From Campylobacterales bacterium (lineage in GTDB: Bacteria; Campylobacterota; Campylobacteria; Campylobacterales; Arcobacteraceae), in contig JAMOPZ010000424.1 in assembly GCA_027064245.1 (NCBI GenBank), forward strand, positions 1-32,623: a stretch of 32,623 bases of DNA. Reading direction: 5' to 3'. Below are positions 23,312 to 31,975 of the stretch, piece by piece. The notes beneath the pieces were generated by a model. It made no database searches. It was not told the DNA's origin and worked only from the letters and a program-made list of their open reading frames with translations. Within the stretch, counting starts at the first letter, position 1. Every line of letters starts with the position of its first letter. The translations under genes and the position numbers were made by a program.

Positions 23312-25930
23312 CTAAGACAAATCAAATGTCAATATTCTATTTAAGTCGATATTAACTGTATCTACTAAATAATTTGATATTTCTTCTTCTCTTCCCAAAA
23401 CTGTAATTAATACTCTATCAAATTTTATTTGAGCTAACTCTTGAGGATCTTTAATAGTTTTAGTATAAAACATTTGGTTAATCTTATCTTCATTAATATC
23501 TACAACACAACATACATTATCAAGACTATTAAAAATCAACTCAGATACTACACCCGCACCATATAAAACTATACTATCATATTTTTTAAAAGAATTAAGC
23601 TGTGTACTCATTTTATTCATTTTTATCGAAAACAATTTATTATTTTTAGATAATAAATTGTTTTTTGTAGTAGAATTTTTCTTAGCTGAGATTAATATAA
23701 CTTTTAAATCATTATCATATATTAAATTATTTATATAATCGTGATCATCAATATTTTCAAAATATTTTTTATTCTCCAGCCACATTAAAAGTTCTAAATC
23801 TTTTCTATGCTTTACTATATTAGTTTTCACATAACTATACATATACCCAGGGAATGATATAGCATTAATATTTACATCTTTTATATTTTTGATTATGTCC
23901 ACTAAAATCTTATTATCTTTCATCTCTTCATTTGTTAAATACGGCAAATAGTAAGAAACATAAAAAGTATCATGTAAGAAATGCAAAGAGTTGTAATCAC
24001 TACTTTCTAAAATAATATTACCTTTATTAACATTATATTTAGCAATCAATAAAATTAAATTATTTTTTATATCTATACAGTTGTTTTTGTTTAAATTTTT
24101 AAAATCTAACCAAATATGCATTTCTTTGCTAAGTGATGAAAAATACTCATCAATGGTTAAAGATGGCACTTCATTACTATTATGTTTAATTTTAAAAATT
24201 TTATCTTCATAAAAGACATCTATCTCTACACCATGAAACATCTCTTTTGATTTTTCTAATTTAGCTAAAGAATTTGTTCTATGAAGCCAAAGCTTTTTAG
24301 ACAACTTAAAGTTTGATTGGCTCTTTAAATCCTGCTCATAATTAAAATTTAAAAACTTTCTATTACTATTTGTATTCATTTTTTCTAATAAACAATTATC
24401 TTTTTCAAAATCCATACAAGTAATATTTGTAATCTTTAATAAAAAGTGTATTAAATAATCAGATATAAATGGTTTATCTGTACTTGAAGATATTTGTTCA
24501 ACAAGTATACTGTTTTCATTTTTATATTGTTGTGACACCTGTAATATAAAAGGTATTTCAGCCATATATCGGCTTCCTTGTTCTTGATTATGTCCAAAGT
24601 AGTCTCGTTCATCATAAACTTCCTCTCCATGATCTGAAATATATAAGGCTATTGAACTATCTTTGTTGAATAAGCTGAATATTTTACTTACTATATAATC
24701 ATTATATAAAATACTATTGTCATACTCATTATAAGTAGCAACTTTTTCATCTTTTAAAAAAGATAATTTTTGACTTTTTTTCATTATAAAATCATCATCT
24801 GTAAAATATTGAAAAGTCTCTGGATACCTCTTGGCATAATTAAAATGATTACCTAGTAAATGTACTACTATTAGCTTTTTACCACTTTCCTGTTCTACAT
24901 CTTCTAAAATTGGTAATAGTTGTTCATCATAAGTATTTATCTTTCCAAAATCAGTCTCTTCTGTACTAAAATATTTGTAATCACACAAAGAAGACAATGC
25001 ATTTGAAATATTTCCACCATTTATTCCTGATTTTTCTTGATTTGATACCCAGTATGTTTTATATTTTAATGCTTTATAAATGCCTATTAAACTTAAATAC
25101 TCATTCCAATCTTTATCTGAGGAAGAATCAAAAAATGTCATGATTTTTGGTAATACTAATCTTGTATATGAATTTGTAGAGATTACATCATCATAAACAT
25201 ATAGGTTAAATTCTTGTTGTAATAAATCTAAATTTGGTGTAGTTTTTCTTTTATATCCATAAAGAGACATTCTGTTTCTATTTAAAGACTCTCCAATAAT
25301 CAAAATTACTGTTTCTACTTCAGGGCCAATACTTTTAATTTTTTGAGAACTATAATTGAAGTCTTGTTTTGCATAGTTACTAATATTTTTTCTTTGTTGA
25401 ACAGATAGATATATCATAGTAATTAATTTTATAAAAGTATTATCCAATAAAGTATCTACTCTCTTTGTATTCAAAACTAAAAAAACAAATCCTATAGATA
25501 TTGTAATTAATGATAAGAGTTTTAAATTTAAACTATTTAATAATATAAAAGGTAGTAGTATTAAGATAATGATATATATAAGATTTCTATTTACAAATAA
25601 TTCTATAAATTCGTTTACTTCTCTTTTATTGGTATCTAAAATACTATTAAGAGTACTTTTTTCATAAACTACTTTATAATTAAATACATAAAATAATTCT
25701 AAAAATACACTTACTAATAAGACTACTAAAATACTATATTCTAAAGTTATACTTATATATATGTTAAAATAATTTTTGCTAACTATACTCATAAACACTA
25801 GTATAAATGCAATACTATTAGCCCCTAAAAATGATTTATATATCAGAGAATAATTATCTAAAGCAAGTATAACATAAGGTAAAATCAGTAAATATATATA
25901 TATTAAATACCACTCACTATAACTTATCAA
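23312..25930 (-). CDS. Phosphoethanolamine transferase-like sulfatase-fold enzyme fused to GDPD-like domain and LGRE module
   Basis: The protein is 872 residues. Residues 5-155 hold about five hydrophobic membrane segments. Residues 205-500 are an EptA-like alkaline phosphatase-fold domain: E214 in 'IIGESLNRNRMSLYGY', likely nucleophile T256 in 'NSYTRLVLP', and 'ISDHGEEVYD' plus 'GHNQEQG' for metals. Residues 545-750 resemble a glycerophosphodiester phosphodiesterase ('LHRTNS', 'GVEIDVFYEDKIF', then 'KHN' where HD is usual). Residues 783-872 are the recurrent module (YGAG 790-793, LGRE 845-848). It probably moves a phosphoethanolamine- or glycerophosphate-type group from a phospholipid. The catalytic part would normally face the periplasm, which is at odds with a cytoplasmic Rossmann module. 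Start is TTG, with AAAGG 7-8 bases upstream and a 4-bp overlap. Confidence 0.78.
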   Translation of the reverse strand: MISYSEWYLIYIYLLILPYVILALDNYSLIYKSFLGANSIAFILVFMSIVSKNYFNIYISITLEYSILVVLLVSVFLELFYVFNYKVVYEKSTLNSILDTNKREVNEFIELFVNRNLIYIIILILLPFILLNSLNLKLLSLITISIGFVFLVLNTKRVDTLLDNTFIKLITMIYLSVQQRKNISNYAKQDFNYSSQKIKSIGPEVETVILIIGESLNRNRMSLYGYKRKTTPNLDLLQQEFNLYVYDDVISTNSYTRLVLPKIMTFFDSSSDKDWNEYLSLIGIYKALKYKTYWVSNQEKSGINGGNISNALSSLCDYKYFSTEETDFGKINTYDEQLLPILEDVEQESGKKLIVVHLLGNHFNYAKRYPETFQYFTDDDFIMKKSQKLSFLKDEKVATYNEYDNSILYNDYIVSKIFSLFNKDSSIALYISDHGEEVYDERDYFGHNQEQGSRYMAEIPFILQVSQQYKNENSILVEQISSSTDKPFISDYLIHFLLKITNITCMDFEKDNCLLEKMNTNSNRKFLNFNYEQDLKSQSNFKLSKKLWLHRTNSLAKLEKSKEMFHGVEIDVFYEDKIFKIKHNSNEVPSLTIDEYFSSLSKEMHIWLDFKNLNKNNCIDIKNNLILLIAKYNVNKGNIILESSDYNSLHFLHDTFYVSYYLPYLTNEEMKDNKILVDIIKNIKDVNINAISFPGYMYSYVKTNIVKHRKDLELLMWLENKKYFENIDDHDYINNLIYDNDLKVILISAKKNSTTKNNLLSKNNKLFSIKMNKMSTQLNSFKKYDSIVLYGAGVVSELIFNSLDNVCCVVDINEDKINQMFYTKTIKDPQELAQIKFDRVLITVLGREEEISNYLVDTVNIDLNRILTFDLS

Positions 25931-27015
25931 TCTCCAACCTTTTGATCTCTGTTAATATAGTTTTCTATCCATATCTCTCTATCTCCTACAAATGCTTGTT
26001 CATCTGCAACAGCTTTTCTTGGATAGTAACACGCTCTACACACATCAATTTTCTTAAAGCCATCATATTCATTATGAAGCTCTCTAATTTTATTTAATTT
26101 ATCCCCATGCCAAATATCATAAATAGTTTCTTCATATGCATTACCTATTATCTTCTCTCCATCTTCATCATTACTGCACATCATAACTTTTCCATCACTT
26201 CCAACTACAACTCTTTGATATAACTGAGAACATGAAAAATTCTCTTCATATACTATCTCACTATCTTTTCTTAAATAATCAATCAATGGATTATAAGCAA
26301 CTAAATCAACAAGAGGAGCTATAGTTTCATAATATTTTGTAGGATTTACTCTTATTGCTGGCCAAATACCTTGAACTTTTATTATAGGTTTTACTAAATT
26401 ATTCTTATCTTTATATTGTTTTATATCTTGCAGTCTTTTCAGTGTATCAGTAAATTTAAGAGGCTTTCTTATTTTATCATATTGCTCGTCAACTCCATCA
26501 ATAGATATGGTAATCCAATCAATTTTAGAATCAGAGAGTTGTTTAAAAAAATCTAAACTTAGAGTGCCTCCATGTGTTAGTGTAGAGACCTCTTTTATAC
26601 CCTTTTTCTTAGCATATTCAACACATCTTATAAAATCTTTATGGAGTGTTGCTTCACCTCTTAAACTCAACCTCAAAGCATATACTTTACCAGCTATCTC
26701 ATCTACTATCTTTTTAAAGAGTGCAAAGTCCATAAATCCTTTTCTAACTTTCCTTTTAAAGTCATCAGTTATTGTATAACACATAGGACATTTAAGATTA
26801 CATACTGATGCTAACTCTAAATCCACTAATAGAGGATATTCTCGTATTTTTTTAGATTGTGGTAATTCTGACCACAATAGTCTATACTCTTGATAATTAT
26901 TATCTTGCCAGTCATATGCCATTTTTATTTGAAATGAATCAATTCGTTTCTGAGTATCTAATGTAAAATGTCCTTTATTAATAGGAATATTTTGTTTTGT
27001 TTTATTACTCTTCAC
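25927..27015 (-). CDS. Radical SAM/SPASM enzyme
   Basis: The protein is 362 residues. The radical SAM cluster motif Cx3Cx2C is C72, C76 and C79 ('CNLKCPMC'). A SPASM-type auxiliary cluster region follows at the C-terminus ('FSCSQLYQRVVVGSDGKVMMCS', then 'VCRACYYPRK'). Strand motifs such as 'LRLSLRGEATLH' and 'WITISIDGVD' are typical. Enzymes of this type in glycan loci modify sugars or carry out radical dehydrogenation or epimerisation; the substrate cannot be told. Translation starts at GTG with AAGG six bases upstream, overlapping the FemAB-like gene by 11 bp. Confidence 0.85.
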   Translation of the reverse strand: MKSNKTKQNIPINKGHFTLDTQKRIDSFQIKMAYDWQDNNYQEYRLLWSELPQSKKIREYPLLVDLELASVCNLKCPMCYTITDDFKRKVRKGFMDFALFKKIVDEIAGKVYALRLSLRGEATLHKDFIRCVEYAKKKGIKEVSTLTHGGTLSLDFFKQLSDSKIDWITISIDGVDEQYDKIRKPLKFTDTLKRLQDIKQYKDKNNLVKPIIKVQGIWPAIRVNPTKYYETIAPLVDLVAYNPLIDYLRKDSEIVYEENFSCSQLYQRVVVGSDGKVMMCSNDEDGEKIIGNAYEETIYDIWHGDKLNKIRELHNEYDGFKKIDVCRACYYPRKAVADEQAFVGDREIWIENYINRDQKVGD

Positions 27016-27991
27016 AATAAGCCTTCTTTATATGATAATAAGTTTTTAAATTACCACCAAAGCTCAACTTAAACCAACCTCTCTGCGGGCTATTAACACC
27101 CTCCATATCTACTGTTATTACTCCATTATGTGCTAAATCAATAAAAGCATCCCAGAATGATATAGTACCTCTATAACGTTCACTAGCGTCTGGATTTGGT
27201 GCACCAAATAGATAATATGCCCTAAACTTATCCCAAGCAAATATTGTAATATACTGTATCTCATTTTGAGAATTTTTTGATACATATATTTTTGCTTTTT
27301 TCTTATTAACAAGTGTAGTAATTAAATTCTTTATATTAGATAATTTTTCCATAGAAACAATTTGGTCTTGTTTGAGCATTAATTTTTTATAATAAAGTAT
27401 AAAGAGCTCAACTTCATTAGTAACTATTGTATATGCCTCTTTTTTTCTTGCCTCTCTTATATTTCTTTTACGGAGTGTTTCAAGATTTTTAAATATCTCA
27501 CTATCTTCTTCATTAATAAAATTAGATAAACTACTAATATCTAAATAGGATGTATATCTAATAGAAACACTATATTTATCACTATCTTTGCTAGAATGAT
27601 AGTTATGCCATAAAAAAGCTCTAATATCATCTACGTATGGAGAGAGTACAAACTCTATATGTTCATATAACTTATCTAACTCTTCTATAATAAAATTACT
27701 TATTTCAAAACGTTCTAAAGTTACTTTACTACTTTTTTGAGCACTTCCATCTTCAAATAATATTCCAGAATATATAACTAAATCATCCACTTTTAGATTT
27801 TTTTCATCTTTAAGTATTACTACTAAACCCGCTTTAATATAGTCACCTTTTTTAACTAAATATAGCTTATACTTTCCACCAAAACTATTTAAATAGATAC
27901 TATCATTAAACAATGAGTACTCTTTAGAGGTTTGACTAAACTTACCCCAAATTAATGTATCATTAAGCTCTTGAAATATATATTTACCCAA
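27005..27991 (-). CDS. FemAB/GNAT-like acyltransferase
   Basis: The protein is 328 residues with the look of a FemAB-type double GNAT fold: 'LRKRNIREARKKEAYTI' in the middle, 'YYLFGAPNPDASERYRGTISFWDAFIDLA' and the closing 'GWFKLSFGGNLKTYYHI'. FemAB proteins transfer an amino acid from aminoacyl-tRNA; relatives in polysaccharide loci transfer acyl or aminoacyl groups to sugars. The substrate is unassigned. Translation starts at TTG, overlapping the DUF4910 gene by 8 bp (TTGGGTAA), with only a weak ribosome binding site, so it probably relies on coupling. It is cotranscribed with a radical SAM gene and a peptidase-like gene, which suggests addition and trimming of an amino-acid-like group. Confidence 0.7.
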   Translation of the reverse strand: MGKYIFQELNDTLIWGKFSQTSKEYSLFNDSIYLNSFGGKYKLYLVKKGDYIKAGLVVILKDEKNLKVDDLVIYSGILFEDGSAQKSSKVTLERFEISNFIIEELDKLYEHIEFVLSPYVDDIRAFLWHNYHSSKDSDKYSVSIRYTSYLDISSLSNFINEEDSEIFKNLETLRKRNIREARKKEAYTIVTNEVELFILYYKKLMLKQDQIVSMEKLSNIKNLITTLVNKKKAKIYVSKNSQNEIQYITIFAWDKFRAYYLFGAPNPDASERYRGTISFWDAFIDLAHNGVITVDMEGVNSPQRGWFKLSFGGNLKTYYHIKKAYCEE

Positions 27992-29291
27992 GTTCTACTC
28001 TTTTTAAAATATTTTTCTTTTCTAATTTTTTTACTATACGATAAACATTAAGAATATCTACTCCTATTTTTTTACTAAATGTAAAAAGATCCATAGAAGC
28101 ATCTAAATAAAAAAGTGCCCATAAAATAATATCTACTTCAGACTTATCGCTACAGGGGAGAAAACTCCCTCCAGTAACTGGGTACAAATCGTGTTTAGAG
28201 AGCATAACTTCACCTGAAGGTTGTATATTTTTATATAAAATATTTTTATCCATTTTATGTACAAGTTGCACATATAAATCTAAAGTTTTATTTAAATTAT
28301 CTGCTTTAACAAATTTTAAATTATCTAAACTTGTATGGTAATAATCGTACTCATAATATTTATCTTTTGTAATGGTCGCACAATTAATTCTAAAACTCTG
28401 TGTTGAATACTGTCTCTCATCACTACCACGAATATCAAATGGATAGCTTATAAAATCTAGGTTATTAACATCAAAAACACTTTCTATCATTTCATTAATA
28501 AAATTATATTTATCATATGATTGTTTATAACCAAATTTTCCCAAACCCCCGCAGGTAGTAATAACTAAGCCATTATCTATACTTTTCATCTCAGTCTCAT
28601 TATTTGACATATAAGAGATAGCACCTATAGTTTCAGGAACAAATATTATCCTATAGCTGTATTCTAATGTATCTTTAATTTTTAATAACTCTTTAGCCAA
28701 GAAAGCACTTAGTATTACACCACTTAGACTATCGTTTGCTTGAGAAGGATGACATATATAAGAAGAGATTAGATACTCTTTCGTACTCTTGCCACCTATT
28801 AAAAGCTCTCCTACAGATAAAGAACCATCTTGAAACTTACTATCAATAAATACTTCATACTCATCATCTTCATTAAAAAACTCTAGATACTCTTCATAAC
28901 TTATACAAAAACCCCAATTTTTATTATAATAACTTGTACGATAAGGTATAGCAGTTGGCAGATTTTTTAAATAATGTAAATTTTCTTTTAACTCTTTAAG
29001 TTTCATCTTTTTATTTATATTTATACTATAACTTACAATATGTAGATTTGAGTTTTTAAAATCTACTATTTTTTCTCCAGCAGAATTTTTTATCCAAGCA
29101 TCTTTTATACTCCATTCCTGAGGAATAATCCAGTCATATACTTCTTGATGTGTAGGGTATTCTATCACCTTAAGAGGTATTATCTCTTGAAGTATTTTTA
29201 GTGTTTGCTTAGTTCCATCTCCCATAATACTTCTATTTATAGGAAAAAGTTTTTTTAAATAATTGTCTATCTCATCTACATGATTAATCAT
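27984..29291 (-). CDS. DUF4910-type zinc peptidase-like protein with winged helix end
   Basis: The protein is 435 residues and has the aminopeptidase-like fold of DUF4910/DUF2172 proteins common in polysaccharide and flagellin glycosylation clusters. Possible zinc ligands are the His and Asp of 'ICHPSQANDSLSG' near 181-187, the Glu of 'FVPETIGA' near 220 and the His of 'YYHTSLDN'. The last 70 or so residues look like a winged helix ('MDLFTFSKKIGVDILNVYRIVKKL'). The ATG at 29291 is preferred to the adjacent TTG (29294); GGAA lies about ten bases upstream and overlap with the NeuB-family gene is 8 bp (ATGATTAA). The substrate is unknown in this family. Confidence 0.8.
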   Translation of the reverse strand: MINHVDEIDNYLKKLFPINRSIMGDGTKQTLKILQEIIPLKVIEYPTHQEVYDWIIPQEWSIKDAWIKNSAGEKIVDFKNSNLHIVSYSININKKMKLKELKENLHYLKNLPTAIPYRTSYYNKNWGFCISYEEYLEFFNEDDEYEVFIDSKFQDGSLSVGELLIGGKSTKEYLISSYICHPSQANDSLSGVILSAFLAKELLKIKDTLEYSYRIIFVPETIGAISYMSNNETEMKSIDNGLVITTCGGLGKFGYKQSYDKYNFINEMIESVFDVNNLDFISYPFDIRGSDERQYSTQSFRINCATITKDKYYEYDYYHTSLDNLKFVKADNLNKTLDLYVQLVHKMDKNILYKNIQPSGEVMLSKHDLYPVTGGSFLPCSDKSEVDIILWALFYLDASMDLFTFSKKIGVDILNVYRIVKKLEKKNILKRVELG

Positions 29292-30345
29292 CAAACATAT
29301 TCCATTTCAATACACTATCTGATTTGATTAATATATTACTTTTTTTACCAACAAGTTCATCTATAAATTTTGGACTTATTCCATGAGCAGGTCTCTTAAA
29401 AGTTAAGTCTTCTTTTTGAATAACCTTACCCTTTGGAATATCATTTAATGCGATTAAACTTCGTCTAGCATTGAGTCTTGCAGATTCTTCTTTTTCTAAT
29501 GCTACGATTTTAAAACCACCTAAAACATTAAAAACCCTTTCCAAATTATATTTAAAAGTTTTTAAATCCTCTTTATCCATAGCATGGTAATGGTCATTCC
29601 CCTTTAGGCTTTTATCATGTGTAAAATGTTTCTCTATTATTACACATCCTAGCATAGTAGCCATCTCACATACTTTCATATCTTTAGGAAGAGTATGATC
29701 ACTATAACCTATGATTTTATCTGGAAATTTAGATTTTAAATCCAGTATCATTCCTAAATTTGCATCTTCATCTGATGTAGGATAATTCAATACACAATGA
29801 AGAAGAGCTAAAGGATTACCCTTTTTTTCAATCCATGAAATAGCTTCTACAATCTCACTTAAATCACTTGCTCCAGTAGATAAAATAATTGGCTTACCAA
29901 ATGTACATATATACTCTATAAATGGTTTATTAGTTAAATCTGAAGATGATATTTTAAATACATCCATCATCCCATTTAAAAACTCTGCAGATTCAACATC
30001 AAAAGGAGTACTCATAAATTCAATATCTACCTCATCACAATAGTTTTTCAACTCTTGCATCTCATTTTTCCAAAACTTATCATGCTTTGTAAAAAGTTCA
30101 TATTGTGAGGTTATAGGTTCTTTTGTTGTATCCCAATACGCTGGAGAATCTTTAGATGCAATTGTATCTGCCCTATAGGTTTGAAACTTTACAGCATTTG
30201 CTCCACCCTCCTTAGCCTCATCAACCAATCGTTTTGCAAGTTCCATACTTCCTTCATGATTAACACCTACTTCAGCTATAATATAAGGTCTATATAATCT
30301 ATTCTCATGTGGTTTTATTTCATCAAAGATCTCTACTAATTTCAT
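29284..30345 (-). CDS. NeuB-family nonulosonic acid synthase with SAF domain
   Basis: The protein is 353 residues. The TIM barrel begins 'YIIAEVGVNHEGSMELAKRLVDEA' and continues with 'AVKFQTYRADTI', 'FMSTPFDVESAEFL', 'ILSTGASDLSEI' and 'VIIEKHFTHDKSLKGNDH'. Residues 290-350 are the antifreeze-like SAF domain ('RPAHGISPKFIDELVGK'). It condenses PEP with an N-acylated hexosamine-type sugar to give a nine-carbon 2-keto acid. It is not a clear match to my recollection of either PseI or LegI, so I leave the product open. It is 1 bp from the CMP-sugar synthetase fusion, which would activate the product. Confidence 0.9.
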   Translation of the reverse strand: MKLVEIFDEIKPHENRLYRPYIIAEVGVNHEGSMELAKRLVDEAKEGGANAVKFQTYRADTIASKDSPAYWDTTKEPITSQYELFTKHDKFWKNEMQELKNYCDEVDIEFMSTPFDVESAEFLNGMMDVFKISSSDLTNKPFIEYICTFGKPIILSTGASDLSEIVEAISWIEKKGNPLALLHCVLNYPTSDEDANLGMILDLKSKFPDKIIGYSDHTLPKDMKVCEMATMLGCVIIEKHFTHDKSLKGNDHYHAMDKEDLKTFKYNLERVFNVLGGFKIVALEKEESARLNARRSLIALNDIPKGKVIQKEDLTFKRPAHGISPKFIDELVGKKSNILIKSDSVLKWNMFDD

Positions 30346-30346
30346 A

Positions 30347-31972
30347 TTAACCCTCTATCAAATTATTAATCAACTTAATAACCCTTTTTCTTCCACTCTT
30401 TAGATTATGTTGTAGCATAAGATCATTCATCAACTCTCTTACCGAACACTCTTGCACTTTTTTAAATTCCTTTAGAATCCTTTTATTATCAATATTTTTA
30501 AAAAGACCTAAATTGACAAAACCATTCTGTCCATACCCAAAAGTATGCGTTAATTCACGTTCATTCTGCGCCATAAGTATTGATGGTATTCCTAGTGAAG
30601 CAATTTCATAGAGTGTTCTGCCCATAGCTGAAAATACTACATCTGCTTTAAGCATATGCTTTGATATCTGAGTTACATTTCTATGCACATGTAGATTAGA
30701 ATATACCGACAAAGTTTCATACATATTATAACCAAGACCAGCTACAACATGAATTTCAATATTATTAAGTAAACAATAATCATACAAAGATTCAACTACC
30801 TTTAAAGTTAGATTATTTGGATCAGTTCCACCAAAGGTAATTAATATATTCTCAATATTATTTCTTATTTCTTCCTTAGCATTTGTAAGTAAGAATTCAT
30901 CTCTAACTATATAGTATTCTGGTCCAAAATAGTGTTTAGGTAAAAATTCTTTAGATGAATAAATAGCATTAATAACCATATCTGCCAATTTTGCTCCATC
31001 ACCTTTATCTTCTATATTTATTACAACTATATCATGCTGTTTGAGTTCATCTATATACTGATATAAATTATCAAGCTTATCATTTATAACTACATCTGGA
31101 TTTAACGCAACTATATCTTTAACAATATTATCATTATCCTGAATATAGACATTAAAAAATTTTGATTTTATTTTTTCATAAGCTAGTTGACTATCTTTAT
31201 CAACTAAAAATGTTAAGTTATGATTTGTCATATCATTTGCAATTATGAGTGTATTATATACATGTCCAAGTCCAAACTCTTTATTTCCCTTTACCACAAA
31301 AACAATATTTTTTCTTTTTAGATTATATTCACATATACTCCAATCTTGATAATCATCTATATCAATCTCTTCTCCATCCTTTAATAAATAAAGATCTACA
31401 TTTAAACCAAATCTATTATTTTCATTAATAAATTCTGTTTTTGTAATTACAAACCCTCCTGTTTCTCTATAAATAGGGTTCAAATATTGACGATTTAATC
31501 TCTCTTTATAATTTGGCATATATTGATTATTGACCCTACTCCAAGACAGGTGGGCATCTTCTTTTGCAGAAATAATTGTATCAATACCATTATCATTTAG
31601 GATTTTATCAATAGCAAGATCTAGTGTTAAAGATTTTAAAATTGGAGAAGTTGGTTGTAATGTAATCACATAATTATACTTATCTATTTTATTCTCTTGA
31701 ATATCTTTATATGCCTGATATATTACAGCATCTAAAGTTGTATCATCTTGAGCTAACTCTATATGACGCTTATGTACTTTTGCCCCTAATGATTGCGAAA
31801 TATGTAAGATTTCATCATCATCACTAGAAACAAATACATCTAAGTTATGTTTGGATTTTAATGCGTTGGTAATTGCATAATAAATTAAAGGTTTTCCAAC
31901 TAAACTTCTAATATTCTTTCTTGGTATACCTTTTGAATTTCCTCTTGCTGGAATAATTACTAAAATTTTCAT
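30347..31972 (-). CDS. Bifunctional CMP-nonulosonate synthetase / PseG-like UDP-sugar hydrolase
   Basis: The protein is 541 residues. Residues 1-215 are a NeuA/PseF-type cytidylyltransferase ('IIPARGNSKGIPRKNI', 'VFVSSDDDEI', 'TLQPTSPIL'). Residues 222-541 resemble PseG, the GT-B-fold hydrolase that removes UDP before NeuB-type condensation: 'FGLGHVYN' with candidate catalytic H237, 'LITFGGTDPNNLTLK' and 'FSAMGRTLYEIASLGIPS'. So the steps before and after the synthase are in one protein. PseG presence points to a pseudaminic-type route, yet PseB, PseC and PseH homologues are not in the window. The gene lies 1 bp before the NeuB gene and 3 bp after the unknown gene. Confidence 0.87.
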   Translation of the reverse strand: MKILVIIPARGNSKGIPRKNIRSLVGKPLIYYAITNALKSKHNLDVFVSSDDDEILHISQSLGAKVHKRHIELAQDDTTLDAVIYQAYKDIQENKIDKYNYVITLQPTSPILKSLTLDLAIDKILNDNGIDTIISAKEDAHLSWSRVNNQYMPNYKERLNRQYLNPIYRETGGFVITKTEFINENNRFGLNVDLYLLKDGEEIDIDDYQDWSICEYNLKRKNIVFVVKGNKEFGLGHVYNTLIIANDMTNHNLTFLVDKDSQLAYEKIKSKFFNVYIQDNDNIVKDIVALNPDVVINDKLDNLYQYIDELKQHDIVVINIEDKGDGAKLADMVINAIYSSKEFLPKHYFGPEYYIVRDEFLLTNAKEEIRNNIENILITFGGTDPNNLTLKVVESLYDYCLLNNIEIHVVAGLGYNMYETLSVYSNLHVHRNVTQISKHMLKADVVFSAMGRTLYEIASLGIPSILMAQNERELTHTFGYGQNGFVNLGLFKNIDNKRILKEFKKVQECSVRELMNDLMLQHNLKSGRKRVIKLINNLIEG

Positions 31973-31975
31973 TAT

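Noticed and set aside
23302..23325. Upstream TTG start for the sulfotransferase-like gene.
   Set aside because: It would place the AGGAGG ribosome binding site inside the coding region; the ATG at 23301 is four bases after that site.
23312..25930. A true sulfatase.
   Set aside because: The nucleophile region has Thr in an EptA-like setting and lacks the CxPxR sulfatase signature; the N-terminal membrane segments fit phosphoethanolamine transferases.
29284..31972. A complete pseudaminic acid pathway.
   Set aside because: Only the PseG-like, PseI/NeuB-like and PseF-like steps are seen; the dehydratase, aminotransferase and acetyltransferase are not in the window, so the product is left open.
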